64,000 nucleotides of DNA, taken from Holothuria scabra (Eukaryota > Echinodermata > Holothuroidea > Aspidochirotida > Holothuriidae). Each line of letters opens with the position of its first letter. Positions within the stretch are counted from its first letter, which is position 1. The position numbers and the translations under genes are program-made. Below, in pieces: positions 29,776 to 42,000 of the stretch. The stretch is taken from assembly GCA_037179385.1 (NCBI GenBank), contig CM074195.1, positions 10,431,787-10,495,786 of the forward strand, read 5' to 3'. The notes beneath the pieces were generated by a model. The model worked only from the letters and a program-made list of their open reading frames with translations, ran no database searches and was not told the origin of the DNA.

Positions 29776-30199
29776 AGCCGCGGTCACACTACAACCAATT
29801 CAGATCAGATTCCGATCCGATTTTTGTGTTTTCATTAAAATGTCTTCCACTTTTGGTCGGAAAGAACCTCAAATTTGCCAACATTTGTAAATGGCCTATA
29901 TCATTTGTAGCGCAAGACTGCGAAACTTAATTCATACTAATTATTTAATGACGTCACATTGGTAGACAGCTCTATCGGACTGAGCGTGTCCGATGAAAGC
30001 GGTTTGTCGGCGTGACGTCACCGACAAAACAATATCCAATTCATTTTCATAGGCCTGTGATGAAAATCATGTATTTTCATGCACTCGTGGGCAAATTTTT
30101 GTCCTTTTCCGGCCAGAGAAAGAAGGAGAAGATTTTAACAAAAACCCCTAAAAATCAGATCAAAATCCGATCCGAATTCGCTGTAGTGTGACCGCGTCT
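29776..30199. mobile_element. PIF/Harbinger-like MITE, 424 bp
   Basis: 3-bp duplication TTA (29773-29775, 30200-30202). Inverted ends AGCCGCGGTCACACTACA and AGACGCGGTCACACTACA, with subterminal GATCCGAT also inverted. TTA/TAA duplications are the PIF/Harbinger hallmark. No ORF of note. Confidence 0.82.
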
Positions 30200-30202
30200 T
30201 TA

Positions 30203-31100
30203 GTCACAAAGTCAAGTGTAAATTGTTGTTTATTTGAGCATGCGTGTAGGCATAACGTCAAGTACTGGGGAACAATCACCCCACTTGTGCTTTTGGAATG
30301 TTTTGTCGGTACATTGGCTGATTTTGACGGTATATCAATCCAGGGTTTATTGTGGACAAAAGCCCGATAGGTATAACGCATATTTCATGATCGTAAAGGG
30401 AAATTAATTGTGCGCGCAGCGCGCACATTCGTCTTCAGTTACTTTTTGATTAAAGGTTAAAGGGCAAGAGTAGCTCCCTTAACTTGAGTTCTTGTCTTAT
30501 ATCCAGTGGTAGATATTTCTTTTGAAAACTAGGCTGATTGGACGGCACCAGAGGCGCCGTGGGACCGCGATGCGTCCTCCTTACGGCATGAGTGCAGGTG
30601 TAGCCCCGCGGTGGAGGTCCAAGGGGGAAACCCGCGGAAGGTCTGGGAATAATGAAGTCAACTGGAGCATCAGAATGAACCATGTAGCCATGCGTAAATG
30701 GCAATGAGTTGTTAGTAACAATTTTCCCAAGTTTTCAAGTTGTACATGCGCGTAGGTCTACGACGCACTGAACTTGTTAGTGAGTAGATGCATGATGCCA
30801 AGGGCTTTGGAAGAATAATTTTTACGTTCTAAAAGATGTCTGAATCTGTCAATTCCATATTTAAGGTGATAACAGCCTTGTGCACCAAGCGTGGTACTTG
30901 CAATAAAACAAAACAACATGCTTCATTATTTCACTAGTTTGAAAAATGCTTCCAAGTTTCAATGTTTCCCCTTTCAGTCCAAAAGGTGTTAAAGGAACGT
31001 TATTATTGTAACGGCCAACAACATACTGAAAAGATTGATATGTTCGTGATACAAAAGTAAACTGAAGATATTTTGGTATTTCCCATCTTTAAGTAATCTT
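30203..31100. other. Intergenic with a GC-rich patch
   Basis: About 30540-30660 is distinctly GC-rich (CACCAGAGGCGCCGTGGGA and neighbouring bases) in AT-rich surroundings. No homology recognised and no convincing gene. Confidence 0.4.
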
Positions 31101-31204
31101 TGTGTTAAAGAAGTCGCGTAACTCAGCCTACCTGTCCGCTCAGCGGACGTGTACCACGCACACAGCTCACTGCTCCTTACGTTTACAGCTCTATGTACCG
31201 ACGA

Positions 31205-31380
31205 GGGAGGTGTTACTAATAACACCTCCCTGTTCCGACACCACTCTGTTCCGACACCCGTATATTTCGACATTTCCATTGGCGTCTCAAATCGCCTTTG
31301 TTCCGAAACCCCTTCCCTCCGATACACTTATCCTCCAACACCCCTATGTTCCGACACCGACCCTTGGGTTCCAACAACTC
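31205..31380. repeat. Hairpin plus TTCCGACACC-type repeats
   Basis: 31205-31230 is a perfect 11-bp stem GGGAGGTGTTA with a CTAA loop. It is followed by irregular TGTTCCGACACC units up to 31365. A similar unit occurs inverted at about 34375-34392 (GGGGTGTCGGAACAT). Confidence 0.7.
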
Positions 31381-32086
31381 GGGCTTTTACTAGGTTTGAA
31401 AACCAAAATAAAGAGGGAGAAAGCGTTAAGAAAAACTAACTGTTTGTATTTCTCAAAGTTCGTAATTTCTCAACGGATCAGGGGGTATATCAAAGAACTG
31501 AAAGGAAGATAAACATTGTGCATAAAAATCAACGCTGAGCACGATTAAGGTCAATCGAAGGTTTATGTTTGGAATTGGGCAATAATGGGCATTCACGGGG
31601 CAATCAAGGTTCCTCTTTGGAACTCTGGATAGTCCAAACGTTTTCCCTCTCAGAACAAAATGAGTTGTTGGTCTAATTCATCATGTGAAATGTTTGTAAG
31701 CGATAACAAGTGGCATCAACTCATGTAGTGATCAGACGCCGAGGCACCGTTGTTTTGAAGGTAGTTTCATTTCACCATAAAGGTTAAAGAAGCTCATTGA
31801 GTTGATATCGATACCTTCATGAGATTGTTAAAGGGTGCTACCACATTACAATCCTTACAGTTAGCATAACAAGTCAATTTTCATATCCAATAGTTACGGA
31901 AAAGTTAAAATTTTGAGTTTTGTTGTTTCCGGACTTGTAACGGTTTTGTGCATAATTTGAAAAATGTCTGGTCACCAATTTTTAAAAATCGAATTGAACC
32001 GTTTGTTACTCATAAAACAGTTACTTGTATGGAGGATATGGGGATAGTCTAAGTTTAACCATTTGTCATTGATATATGAAGAAAAC
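31381..32086. other. Intergenic, nothing recognised
   Basis: No supported feature between the TTCCGACACC repeats and MITE A copy 3. Confidence 0.4.
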
Positions 32087-32090
32087 TTAA

Positions 32091-32389
32091 AGGCAGTCAT
32101 TCGTCACCCCAACCTACAGTTTCAGTATACATATATCAAAACTCTCAATTGGTACAGCTCCTTGATTGGCATCAACTTCAAGCAATGCATCATAGCTAAA
32201 TTACACAGCATGGGCACTGAGAGTGTCTTGATTACATATATTATGGACTTGTATGGCCACTGGGACAAGCCATGAAGCAATAAACTAGGATTGTGTCTGG
32301 ATAAAGATGAGTTTTAGATAAATGTGGGAGGGGCTAGAAGTAAGTAGGTTGGGAGAATTGGAACTGTTTGGGATGATGAAAACATGCCT
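32091..32389. mobile_element. MITE family A, copy 3
   Basis: TTAA on both sides (32087-32090, 32390-32393). Ends AGGCAGTCATTCGTCACCCC and GCCT. The internal CAATAAACTAGGATTGTGTC block is shared with the other copies. Confidence 0.85.
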
Positions 32390-32425
32390 TTAACAGGTTT
32401 GGGAAAAATTTTTGAATTTCACCAC

Positions 32426-33475
32426 CAGGCCCGTAGCCAGAATCATCAACTTGGGGGGGGGGGGCACATCAATATTGGAGTTTCGCCGGCCTGGGGGAGG
32501 GGTCTAAGGGGAGGGGACACCCCCTCCCCTTTGAAAGTTTTTTGCCTTTTTCAAGGACTCTAGATGCAAAATGGTGCGAAATTTTGCATTTTTCTTTGAT
32601 ATATTTGTACTCCGAAAAAGCTGGTCTCATAACAAAACTAAAAGTGAAAATGAAACAGAAAAATATGGATATTATAAAAAACAAGCTGCCAACGAGGTTG
32701 TCAAGGCTAATTGGTGATGTCAAACTTAACTTAAACAAATTATGAAAATTAATCTTGACTGTAGCTTTATCAAGTATTTTCTTGCTTAAAAGAGTTTGAT
32801 TCTGGTTCTTTTTTCTCGGTTACAAAATTTCGTAACAACTTCAACTGGGTTGATCTGCATTTGCTTACTCCGTTCCCCGGACACATAAATTACTCCTAAA
32901 TCAGAAAGACGTTCATAAAGTTCTTCCAACAAAAAAACAGGAAGATGTTGATTTTACTTGTATTTAACTGCTTTCTTGTTTTTTGCGGTATACGGTAATT
33001 CCAGACACTTTTTCCTAAAGCTGTTCTTAAGGAATAATTTTTTATGATAACTTCATTAAATTATTTTGTGTCTGAAGTCTCTCTCTTTGCACTGCCTACA
33101 ACGCCGGCCCAGAAATTAGGTAAAATGTACAGTACTCGCACGTAAGAACTTATATGACAGCTGAATGATACATTGACGTGCAAAATTAGGCTCGAAACAA
33201 TACTTAGCGTAACCTCCTCGACCTTCATGGAAGGGATTTCCACGCGCCATCGATGACTAATAATTGACAGTAATAGTTGTGTACGTCGTTCATATGCTCC
33301 TTATCCGAGTTAAAGTGTATGTTTTGTTCGGAAGTGGGAGATATTTTGACAGAATTCAGTCTTGTGGTGATTTAATGGGGATAAAATTTTTCCTCCTTCA
33401 GTGCAAGACCTTTTATTGAAAAAATTTTTGGGGCACGTGCCCCCCCCCCCTGTGCCCCCCGCGGCTACGTGCCTG
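32426..33475. mobile_element. 1.05-kb TIR element with 8-bp duplication, hAT-like
   Basis: Perfect duplication TTCACCAC (32418-32425, 33476-33483). Termini CAGGCCCGTAGCC and, inverted, CAGGCACGTAGCC, each followed by long G runs (C runs on the right). No transposase seen. The segment 32475-32620 is homologous, inverted, to 14890-15035 in the 2.7-kb element. Confidence 0.87.
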
Positions 33476-33713
33476 TTCACCACCAACTCAATGAGCCCCT
33501 TTAAGATTAGTTTGTACTGAATCCGGTGTCATGATTAATTAACGATTTTCAAAAAATTAGAGAAAACCGGTAACAGGTTCTTCAGCATTTCGCATCAGTT
33601 AGGCTACGAATCTCGCGCATTCGTTTCGTTCCAGATTTTTTAGAGACTGACCTGTATGGGTGGCAAAACGGTTATTATACGTAATGTTTAAATACGTAGC
33701 CATTTATCGCCAT

Positions 33714-33977
33714 CATGGGCGTCCGCAGAAAAAAAGTCAGGGGGCAAAACCTCCAAGTCACCATGAATTGACACAAAGCATGCGGAAATTTCAGCCCAAA
33801 ATGCCTCCCAGATGGCCGGAAATGGCATTTCTAAAGCCTAATTTTCGCATTGAAACTTGGAAAACACGTTTTGTTCGGGTTTTTGCTTTGATTTTATACG
33901 TTTTTTCAAATTTTTGATTTTCCGGGGGGGGGGGGGGGGGGCAAGTGCCCCCTTGCCCATACCTGCGGACGCCCATG
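33714..33977. mobile_element. 264-bp MITE with perfect 15-bp TIR and 8-bp duplication
   Basis: Perfect duplication ATCGCCAT (33706-33713, 33978-33985) and perfect inverted ends CATGGGCGTCCGCAG. Contains an 18-nt G run at 33924-33941. CATG ends with 8-bp duplications recall P-type elements, and hAT is the alternative. A decayed relative may end at about 46919. Confidence 0.92.
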
Positions 33978-33985
33978 ATCGCCAT

Positions 33986-35933
33986 GTTATTATAATTCAG
34001 TAAGTCACGACATCGTTAGTTGTTGCGTATTCACCAAGGGCGAATTGCTACTTTTCTCGTATGGTATGAGTGCATCAAAAGAGAAATAATAATCACATTT
34101 TTAAGGAATATGATGACTTTCTATAAAAACGGCTCATTGCATGTTTAAGGGGGAAGGGTCTAGAAGAAGTATGACGCACTAATAACAGTGTTTTTATGAA
34201 TGATTTACAAAAGAAAAAAAAAAATATCTAGGCTCTTGTTCCAGGAAAGAATTGGAAGGATAATTTCTGCTCACTTTGTGACTACTTCCAGTACATTGCG
34301 TTCTAGGAGCATAATTGAGAATGCAATTGAAAGGGACAAAAGGGGTATTGGAAACGTATTGGATATGTTGGAACATAGGGGTGTCGGAACATCTGAACAA
34401 AGGGCAGTCATCTTGGGAGCACTCCTAATACCAACCCATATCGTAGAGTGTTTCTGTGTTGTTTCATTGCGACTTAGTAACATAATTGAGTTCACCCGGA
34501 TACCTATATCAATTGAGTTTGATCTGGACTCGTATTTAGGAAATATGTCGGGGAGAGTACGGATTGTAGGTAGAGGGAAGATTTTGTAGATTTAGCGTTC
34601 AGGTAATTTGTTCGCGAATAGATGCTTAGTTTTTAATACCCAAAGAACCGATTTTTAAAATTTTGATTACCCTTTTGAAAATCATGGGGATTATTCTTTG
34701 GGCCATTCTCCCTCGACAAAAATTGTAGGTGGGGGAATATCCTTCCCATTCCGCGGTATTTCCTCCTACACGCCTGTTTCATGACTTGATCTTGAGGGTA
34801 AAGTGATCTCAACGTGAAATTAACTAGGAATAACTGCTTGGAAGTCCTATATTATAAAGGTTTCTCTGAAGAGAAGAATTAAGTTGATAATTGAAAGATT
34901 TAGCCGTTGCTTTGAAAGAAGTTTGGGACAACTACTCTTGCCCTTGGCAAAGAGAAACTCCAGGGTTTTAGCATATCTCTGAGTACAAAATTAAGCCTCA
35001 AGATGCTAGGTATATTCTGGTTCATAATCCAATATCTAGTGCAATGATGTCAAATGATTTTAATGAATTAGTATGTCTTATTGTCGCCATATATGGACAT
35101 GTTTACAGGTGATAAAGCAACTGTGCCGAGTTTTCTTAATGTGAAATTTTAAACATAGGCCTAATGTGGAATCTGTACTGAAAATTGACTCACAAATGAG
35201 TGAGTGCTGCTAAGACCTGCTTCAACAGGTAGGTCTTCGTTTCTGAAGTCAAGAATAGTGTTAATAAGTAACTAAATCAAGTGTCTATGCGTGATGACTG
35301 AGTGTTGCAGTTTTGGTCGGAGGCTATTGGGTATATTGCTTACTCTATAATGCGAACACTTCTTCTTTTGCAAATTTAGAAAAACTCTTAGCAAATAAAA
35401 CCCCAAAATAGTCGCGTTGGAACTCAAGAATGCTTAGGCATTCGAGTTATTTCTATACCATAACTATCAATGAGCAGTAACAAGAACGTCAACGCATATA
35501 CAGAATATCTTACAAATTATTTCAGGAATTGATACAACCTGGTACAAGCAATAAATGTTTAAGATAACTGATTAACACGAAAGTAAAAATGAGCAGATCT
35601 TGTCGAGCATGACACCACAAAAATTTAACGCATGGAATATATGACAAAATTCATTGTGTTCTTGTCTCAAATGTCCAATCGACCCAGGTCTTTACTTGCT
35701 ATAGAAATAAGAAGTAGCGCTGTTTTACTACTCCTAATGTAAACGCACCCACTGACGATACTAAATCTGAAGGGGTAAGCAAATTTGTGGCTCTGGCTCT
35801 GTCCATATATTTCCTTTATGAATACAACTCAGCAGCCAAAGGTTTAAACTTCGTGAAATGATCTGATGTACCTTGCAATAAATTAAAAATAATCTGACTT
35901 GTATTTGTAAGCATCATCTCTTATAGAACTTTT
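33986..35933. other. Intergenic, 3' flank of the esterase gene
   Basis: No gene recognised. It should include the esterase 3' UTR on the minus strand, but I see no unambiguous minus-strand AATAAA close to the stop. Confidence 0.4.
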
Positions 35934-36055
35934 TTAAACATTACAATCTTCGGTGTCCTGATATTCTTGGAAATCCTGTCTCCATTCAGGTAGATCGTCG
36001 TTTTTCCATCGGTTAAATTCCTCTCTCCACTGGTGTTCCACTTCGCTCATTTCAC
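35934..36055 (-). CDS. Esterase exon 8: T-type tetramerisation tail
   Basis: Acceptor TTTTTCAG, 122 bp, stop TAA at 35936-35934. Encodes EMSEVEHQWREEFNRWK then DDLPEWRQDFQEY and a Cys two residues before the C-terminus. Trp spacings are 7 and 8, where AChE-T has 7 and 7; the W-F-Y-C spacing (4, 3, 6) is identical to vertebrate AChE-T. Confidence 0.92.
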
Positions 36056-39000
36056 CTGAAAAACATTTTTAATTGGTAGATAAGAATTATGCACGGACGT
36101 ATACACATGGACAGAGCATGTAACGTATGGGACAAAAAAGGCGCACCAAGATGGCCACCGTGAATCCATAAATCGTCTGATTTGACGATGACTCTGTAAT
36201 ATTTTAAGCAAAAGTTAAACTTGAATGGGAAACAATATCATCTTCCTGCAACGAGTGAAGTGATTTTGACCTTACCTTCCCGTATTTTGAAAATATTTCA
36301 ACTTTCTTGCAAAATATGGTGAAATACTTGAGCAAGTCCAAGCTTTCACACAAAAACATAGCAGAGGCCATTTTGGTGCGCTCTTTCTCACAATACGGTA
36401 GCGACAATGTACCGTGCAGTATGCTCTGTCCATGTATAGGAAGTCCGTGGAATTATGTGAATAAATTCTATCTAATGCTGATGATGTGGACCACCTTTGC
36501 TAAACAAAATTTCTGGCCTATTGTCCAGTCAAATCCTGGTGACTTAATGTTTGATATGCTTCCTAGTTAAAATATTACACATGGAATTAAACTGCAGACC
36601 GAATACTTTGACAGAACAGCTTAAAGAAATTGCACTTAATGATGTCTTGTCGGTTGGATCAGATAGTTTCTTTTTCCTATCCTTCACTTATACTAACATT
36701 AATGAAATAATCTTTATATCGCTTTGAAACAGGTGCTATGGTACCGTTCGAAATTATTTCATTAGATAGTCATCTTTTTCTAAAATTGTTTTAAAAATTC
36801 AAAATTAGTTAAAAAAAATTGGGTTGAATGAACCTATAACAGGAGATATCGTTTTTAGTGGTTCCTCCTAAAATACTGTAGTCATTTTTGCTGGTAAACA
36901 ATAGAGCACGCAAGAGTGACTTGACAAAAATGTTACTTAAAGGCATGTTCTGGTGGCTTTCTCTCTCTGTTTTGTAAGAAAAACAAAAATATTCCACACC
37001 ATGCCCTTCAAACCCTATCAAAATACCATTTTACAAACTCAAGATATCACACTTTAAAGATTGGTTATTTTTGTTAAAAAATTCCTCTGCTATGCCACAA
37101 AGCCACAGAAAGTTATGTAATGTGGGCACATTGCTTCAAATTCCTTTCGTTTTTCTTTATAATTGAACATCTTGTTTGTCCTTGAAATTTGATATTGTTG
37201 GAATGTTTGAATATCTTTTCCTGTAGATCTAGCATTACCCTTCACCATATGTAGGGCACAACCAACAATGCTGCTTAATATTGCCTGCAGCGGCATCATA
37301 ATTAAAAATAAATTGAATGCAGTTGTCAATGTGCAACGATGACATCACAGCTTTCCCATGATGCATCAGATCCCAAGAAAAATTTGCAATACTCTAAAAC
37401 TTTGTATCTTCTGAACGCTAAAAGCTATTGACATGCAGTTTTCACCTTTTGAAAGACAAAACTTTTCTGCTTATTTCGAAGTTAACGAGTTTTGTCTCCA
37501 GAACGTGCCTTTAGATTTCGTTTACATTAAAAGAGGGTGTAAATGAACGCCACTCACCGACAGGTTGTAGCCACATCTATACGTTAGCTCTGGAGGAAGA
37601 AGTTTTGAGTTTAATGTGGTTATAGAGTGGTCTATTTCTGAGAGCCTATTAAACGTACTGAAACTTACCTGAAAACGTAACCAATTGGAGTAAATAGTCA
37701 TTCCAGAAAGCATTGAATTCCGCCCTGGCTCCAGGAATTGCTCTGAATTCTGGATGTTGTTCCAAGATATTCAGTCCCGGAACTGTGAATGTCTCCCATG
37801 TAAAAGTGGGGGCGGGATCACTTCCAAGGTTAGCATTTCTATAAATTACGGATGCAAAGTTGAAAAAAATTACTGGGAGATATTGCGTTTGTTTACAGGA
37901 ATAAGGTATACTTTTAAAACTAACATTTATTGACACAGAAATATGTCTTGTTCGAAATGAGGCATTAAAATAGTCTTCATATCAAGAAATAAAGTTGCCT
38001 TGGATAGAAATTGAGCAATTTGTTAACATGACATTAAGGAAAAAGACGAAAAAAATCTGCAACTTAGATAAAGTCTCCGGATGAAATAGGATAGCTTCGT
38101 AATTTGTGAGAGGTTTCTCCAGAAGTGATTTGATATGGAAAATGTTTATCCAAGTACCGTACCTTATAACCAAAGTCCAAGTTCAGACCAACAGAGTGAT
38201 ACTTACCCTCTTGCCTTTTTTGGTCGCAAGAGGTTGTTTAGTAAACGAAAGTTAGGCATTTCTGTGTCATTTTGTTTTATGCTTTGTCACCAAAGTTAAA
38301 TTACATGTTCCAGGATATGACACTTTATGGTGTTATATACTTTTACTGTGCCGCTAAGTGGAGCAAAAATCAAATCGAAAGTAACTGAGCGTCTAAAGGG
38401 AATGTATAGACAAGCCCGTAGTCAAAAATTGGACAAAGTGGGCGCGGGAGATCAGCCCTTTCGCATATAACAGTAAATCGAGATCTCAGTCAATAAATGT
38501 TACTTGGTTAAATTTTGGAACGAATAGTTATCAGAAGTCCAATGTTTGAATAAGAATGTTTGTCAGTTAATTGGAGCTTTTAATAATAGGGTATGTAGAA
38601 TTAAAATTTTAACTTGTGTTTTTGGAATACTGGGGAGGAAAGCTTGACCCCATTAGTTAAACCCGGAACCAAAAATTGCCAGTAGGAGATAAAAATTAGT
38701 ATGGTATAAATTCATTCCTTGTTTGTTCGTTGACTTAAGAAAAAATATTTCGCACCACAGAATCTTTTTCAGGGGTGGCGCCAGGATTTGCCCGACAGGA
38801 GGGCCAAGCTCCCCGACAGGGGACCAGAATTTCAAGACCCCGACAAAGGTGATGTTATGTCCCGGTGGGACGGGACTTGGTAGAATTTGAGGCGCGTCTA
38901 GCGCGCCGAAATTTTGGGCTTTCTTTTTAAAAGATACTTAAAAAATCTGAAGTTTTTTTTAAAGAAATTTGGCTTTTGCTAGGATCATGAAAAATTTTGG

Positions 39001-42000
39001 GTCTCTATTGGAGATTCTGTCCTTCATATGGCAAAAATAAAAAACGTTATATAGATGTTAGTATCATGAAAAAGTTTGGGTCCCTATTGGAGAACTTGTC
39101 CTTCATATGGCAAAAAAAAAAAAAAAAAATAAAAACCGTTATAGCGACAGCTGAAATTCTTTTGAGATTATGCGTTAAATCGAGACGAGACCACAAGTTT
39201 GCCCGGAAAGTTTTTCCCTTTTTGAATGAAGATTTGAAAAGTAAGGGCTTATTAAATTGGAGAAATTTTGGAATTTAATGAAAGAAAAATTGGGTTTTTG
39301 GTAAGGTTGTAATGAATATTTGGCTTTTTTTTAAAGTTACATGCCTTTCAAGAGCAAAATTAGGCAGTATGCTGGGTGATTAGCATAGTTGGCTTTGGTT
39401 ATTTATTGTATGGAGTATCCATCGGAAATGGCAAATTTTGCCACTTTTAACAGTATGAAGCTTATATTGGGGAAAAATTGTAAAGCTTATGTCAGTTTGG
39501 GCGTTTTATGGAAGAACCTTTCCTTCTCATGAGAAAAAAAATCAAGTAGGGGGTGATCTGTAATTTTGGTGGGGTTACTGAATATCGTCATGCAGATTCA
39601 GGCCCTCAGACAATATTGGAACATTCCCCCGAGGAAAAAGTTCGGCTTCGGATATATTCGAAGTTTTTTATTTTATGTTATTTTCATAGGCGTACGGGAG
39701 CGTTTCAGTTGGTGGGGGGGGGGGGGGGCAGAATTGATTTTTTCCGAAAAGTGTAATCCCCGAAAGACCATCTAAGTCGAGCGCACAGAAATTTTTGAAA
39801 AATTGAGAACCCCCAGAGAGCAGGAAACGGTATTTGCGTGTTCGAAACTAGAATTTAAGAAGTCAGCTTTCGAGCTTTCTGTAGCAATAAAATGTTCACT
39901 TTATAAGGAAGGAAACGGCATTTCCGTGTTCGAAACTAGAATTTAAGAAGTCAGCTTTCGAGCTTTCTGTCGCAATAAAATTTTCACTTTATAATGCTGC
40001 CCCCAAGGAAGAGTAATTTACAAGCATGCTTTGTTGTGTTAAGTTATCTGTTCGCCCTAAATACTATCTATGCGGAGTGCCACCATCAGTTGGCGCAGAG
40101 CGTACAGAAAATTCTTAAAATGTCTAACCTCTCAGATAGTCGGAATGGCATTTTCCAGACTTGTAACTATAACAATGAAGCAGTCGTTATTTTGAGCTTT
40201 TCTTTGAAATGAAAGTTTCACTTGAATAGAAAAAACCCAAATTGCTAAATGATCAGAAAAGTATCAGATAAATGGTACTGCTACAAGTAAATGTAATGGT
40301 CTTGTCTATTTTCGGGAGGGGGGGGGGACTATGCAACGGAATTACTATAATTGCAAGGTTCACTGAATTAATGATTCTTTTTACGTAACTGTCCGAATTT
40401 CAGACAATAAATGGTTTTAAGTTCCAACGTATTTGATAATATGTTACGTTACAAGGAACCTTCAAATTAATTTTTCAGTCAGACTTATGGGGAGACATTC
40501 TCACACTACTGTTTATCAGTAAGTGTAACTGAAAACGGGCTGGTCGATTTTCATTACCGTTGCTAGAATTCGGCTGTCGGGGCAGGCCAGATGGCAGACC
40601 ATCGGGCACTGCATGCACATGATCAACCTCTCGTCTGTTTTTGTCAAGAAAATTCGGAATTGTGAGTTTCCTTGAAGAATATAGTCTTCTATAGTGAGCA
40701 AAATCAAGAAGAATTTTCGGGTGACTGCAGTTTATCAGACCCGCATCTTTTATCAGTTTACCGTGGGCATGAGGATGAAGGTTCCCCGAAGAAACCGGGT
40801 TTTCTCAAAAACAGGGGAAAGGCCGCCAGCCTTCCCCGACGGGGGCATGACCTTGCGGATTGAAGATGGGATGAGGGATGGCAGAGCTAATAAGAATTGA
40901 TTGAAACAGATTCAGATAGGCATTAGAATACCGTAAAAAAAGAATAGAATACCGCAAAAAGAAAAAAACAGTTCATAATCATCCACCCAGTAACTTTAAG
41001 TCATTTACGTTCATTTTTAGGCCTCCCCGAAGGAAATTGCCGTTTTCCCCAACGGGGGTGGAGAAAGGACACGGGTACATGGAATGTGGTATAACGGAGC
41101 AAAGAAGAAGTGATTGAAAATCGATTCCGATATGTATTAAAATATCATTTCAAAACAAAAATTATGTTAACCCATCCAGTAACTTCAGTCCTGGTAGGTG
41201 TTTTTTTTTATTATTTTTTTTTATATTTTTTAGGCCTCCCCGACGAAACCGCCGACCTTCCCCGACGGGGGGGGGGGGGGGGGGCAGTGTTCCCCGACGG
41301 AGGGCCATGGCCCCCTGCCCCCCCTTCCGCTGGCGCCACCCCTGATCTTTTTCACCCCGTCAGTGTTCTTGCTTGGATTGTACTTATGCACTGAATCCTC
41401 TTTGTACACGCAGATTCACCGGGAAAGAGCACTGGACTTCTAGATGCGGTGGGCGCACAACAAGGGTAACCCTATTTTTGGGATATAAACAAGGGATATC
41501 AATGTATAAGCGTTTCGCTGGCCTGGAAGAGGTTTTTAAGGGAAGGTGACTAAAACTTTTTGGTTTCTTCATGGAGCCTATATGCAAAATGGAACAGGAT
41601 TTGCGACTTTGACTGGATTAGTCTAGACGGTTTATTTGTGGTGGCTTATTCCAAATTAATAAACTAATTGGGATATACAGACTAGTAGAACCCCTTTTCA
41701 TGATGTTTGATGTTATCTCGACCATATTGATGTAATTTAATTATTACATACCTTTTACTAGCTTACTGGTCGATCAGCTTCTTTGTGGAGTTTGCATCAT
41801 TGCTCTTTCCATCAGTGTTACTAAATTCTTTGAAAGTTCAACGATTCAGTGCCCTTTTTATATCGTGTTTTTCGCCATCGAGAATACTGGAATTGGGATT
41901 GTACCCGAAAATCGGGGACTTGAAATCAGCTAACCTGAAGCTTGTCTTATGAAATGGGTAATTCAAAATGATGTGTTAATGACTGTTTCCCACTGTAGGT

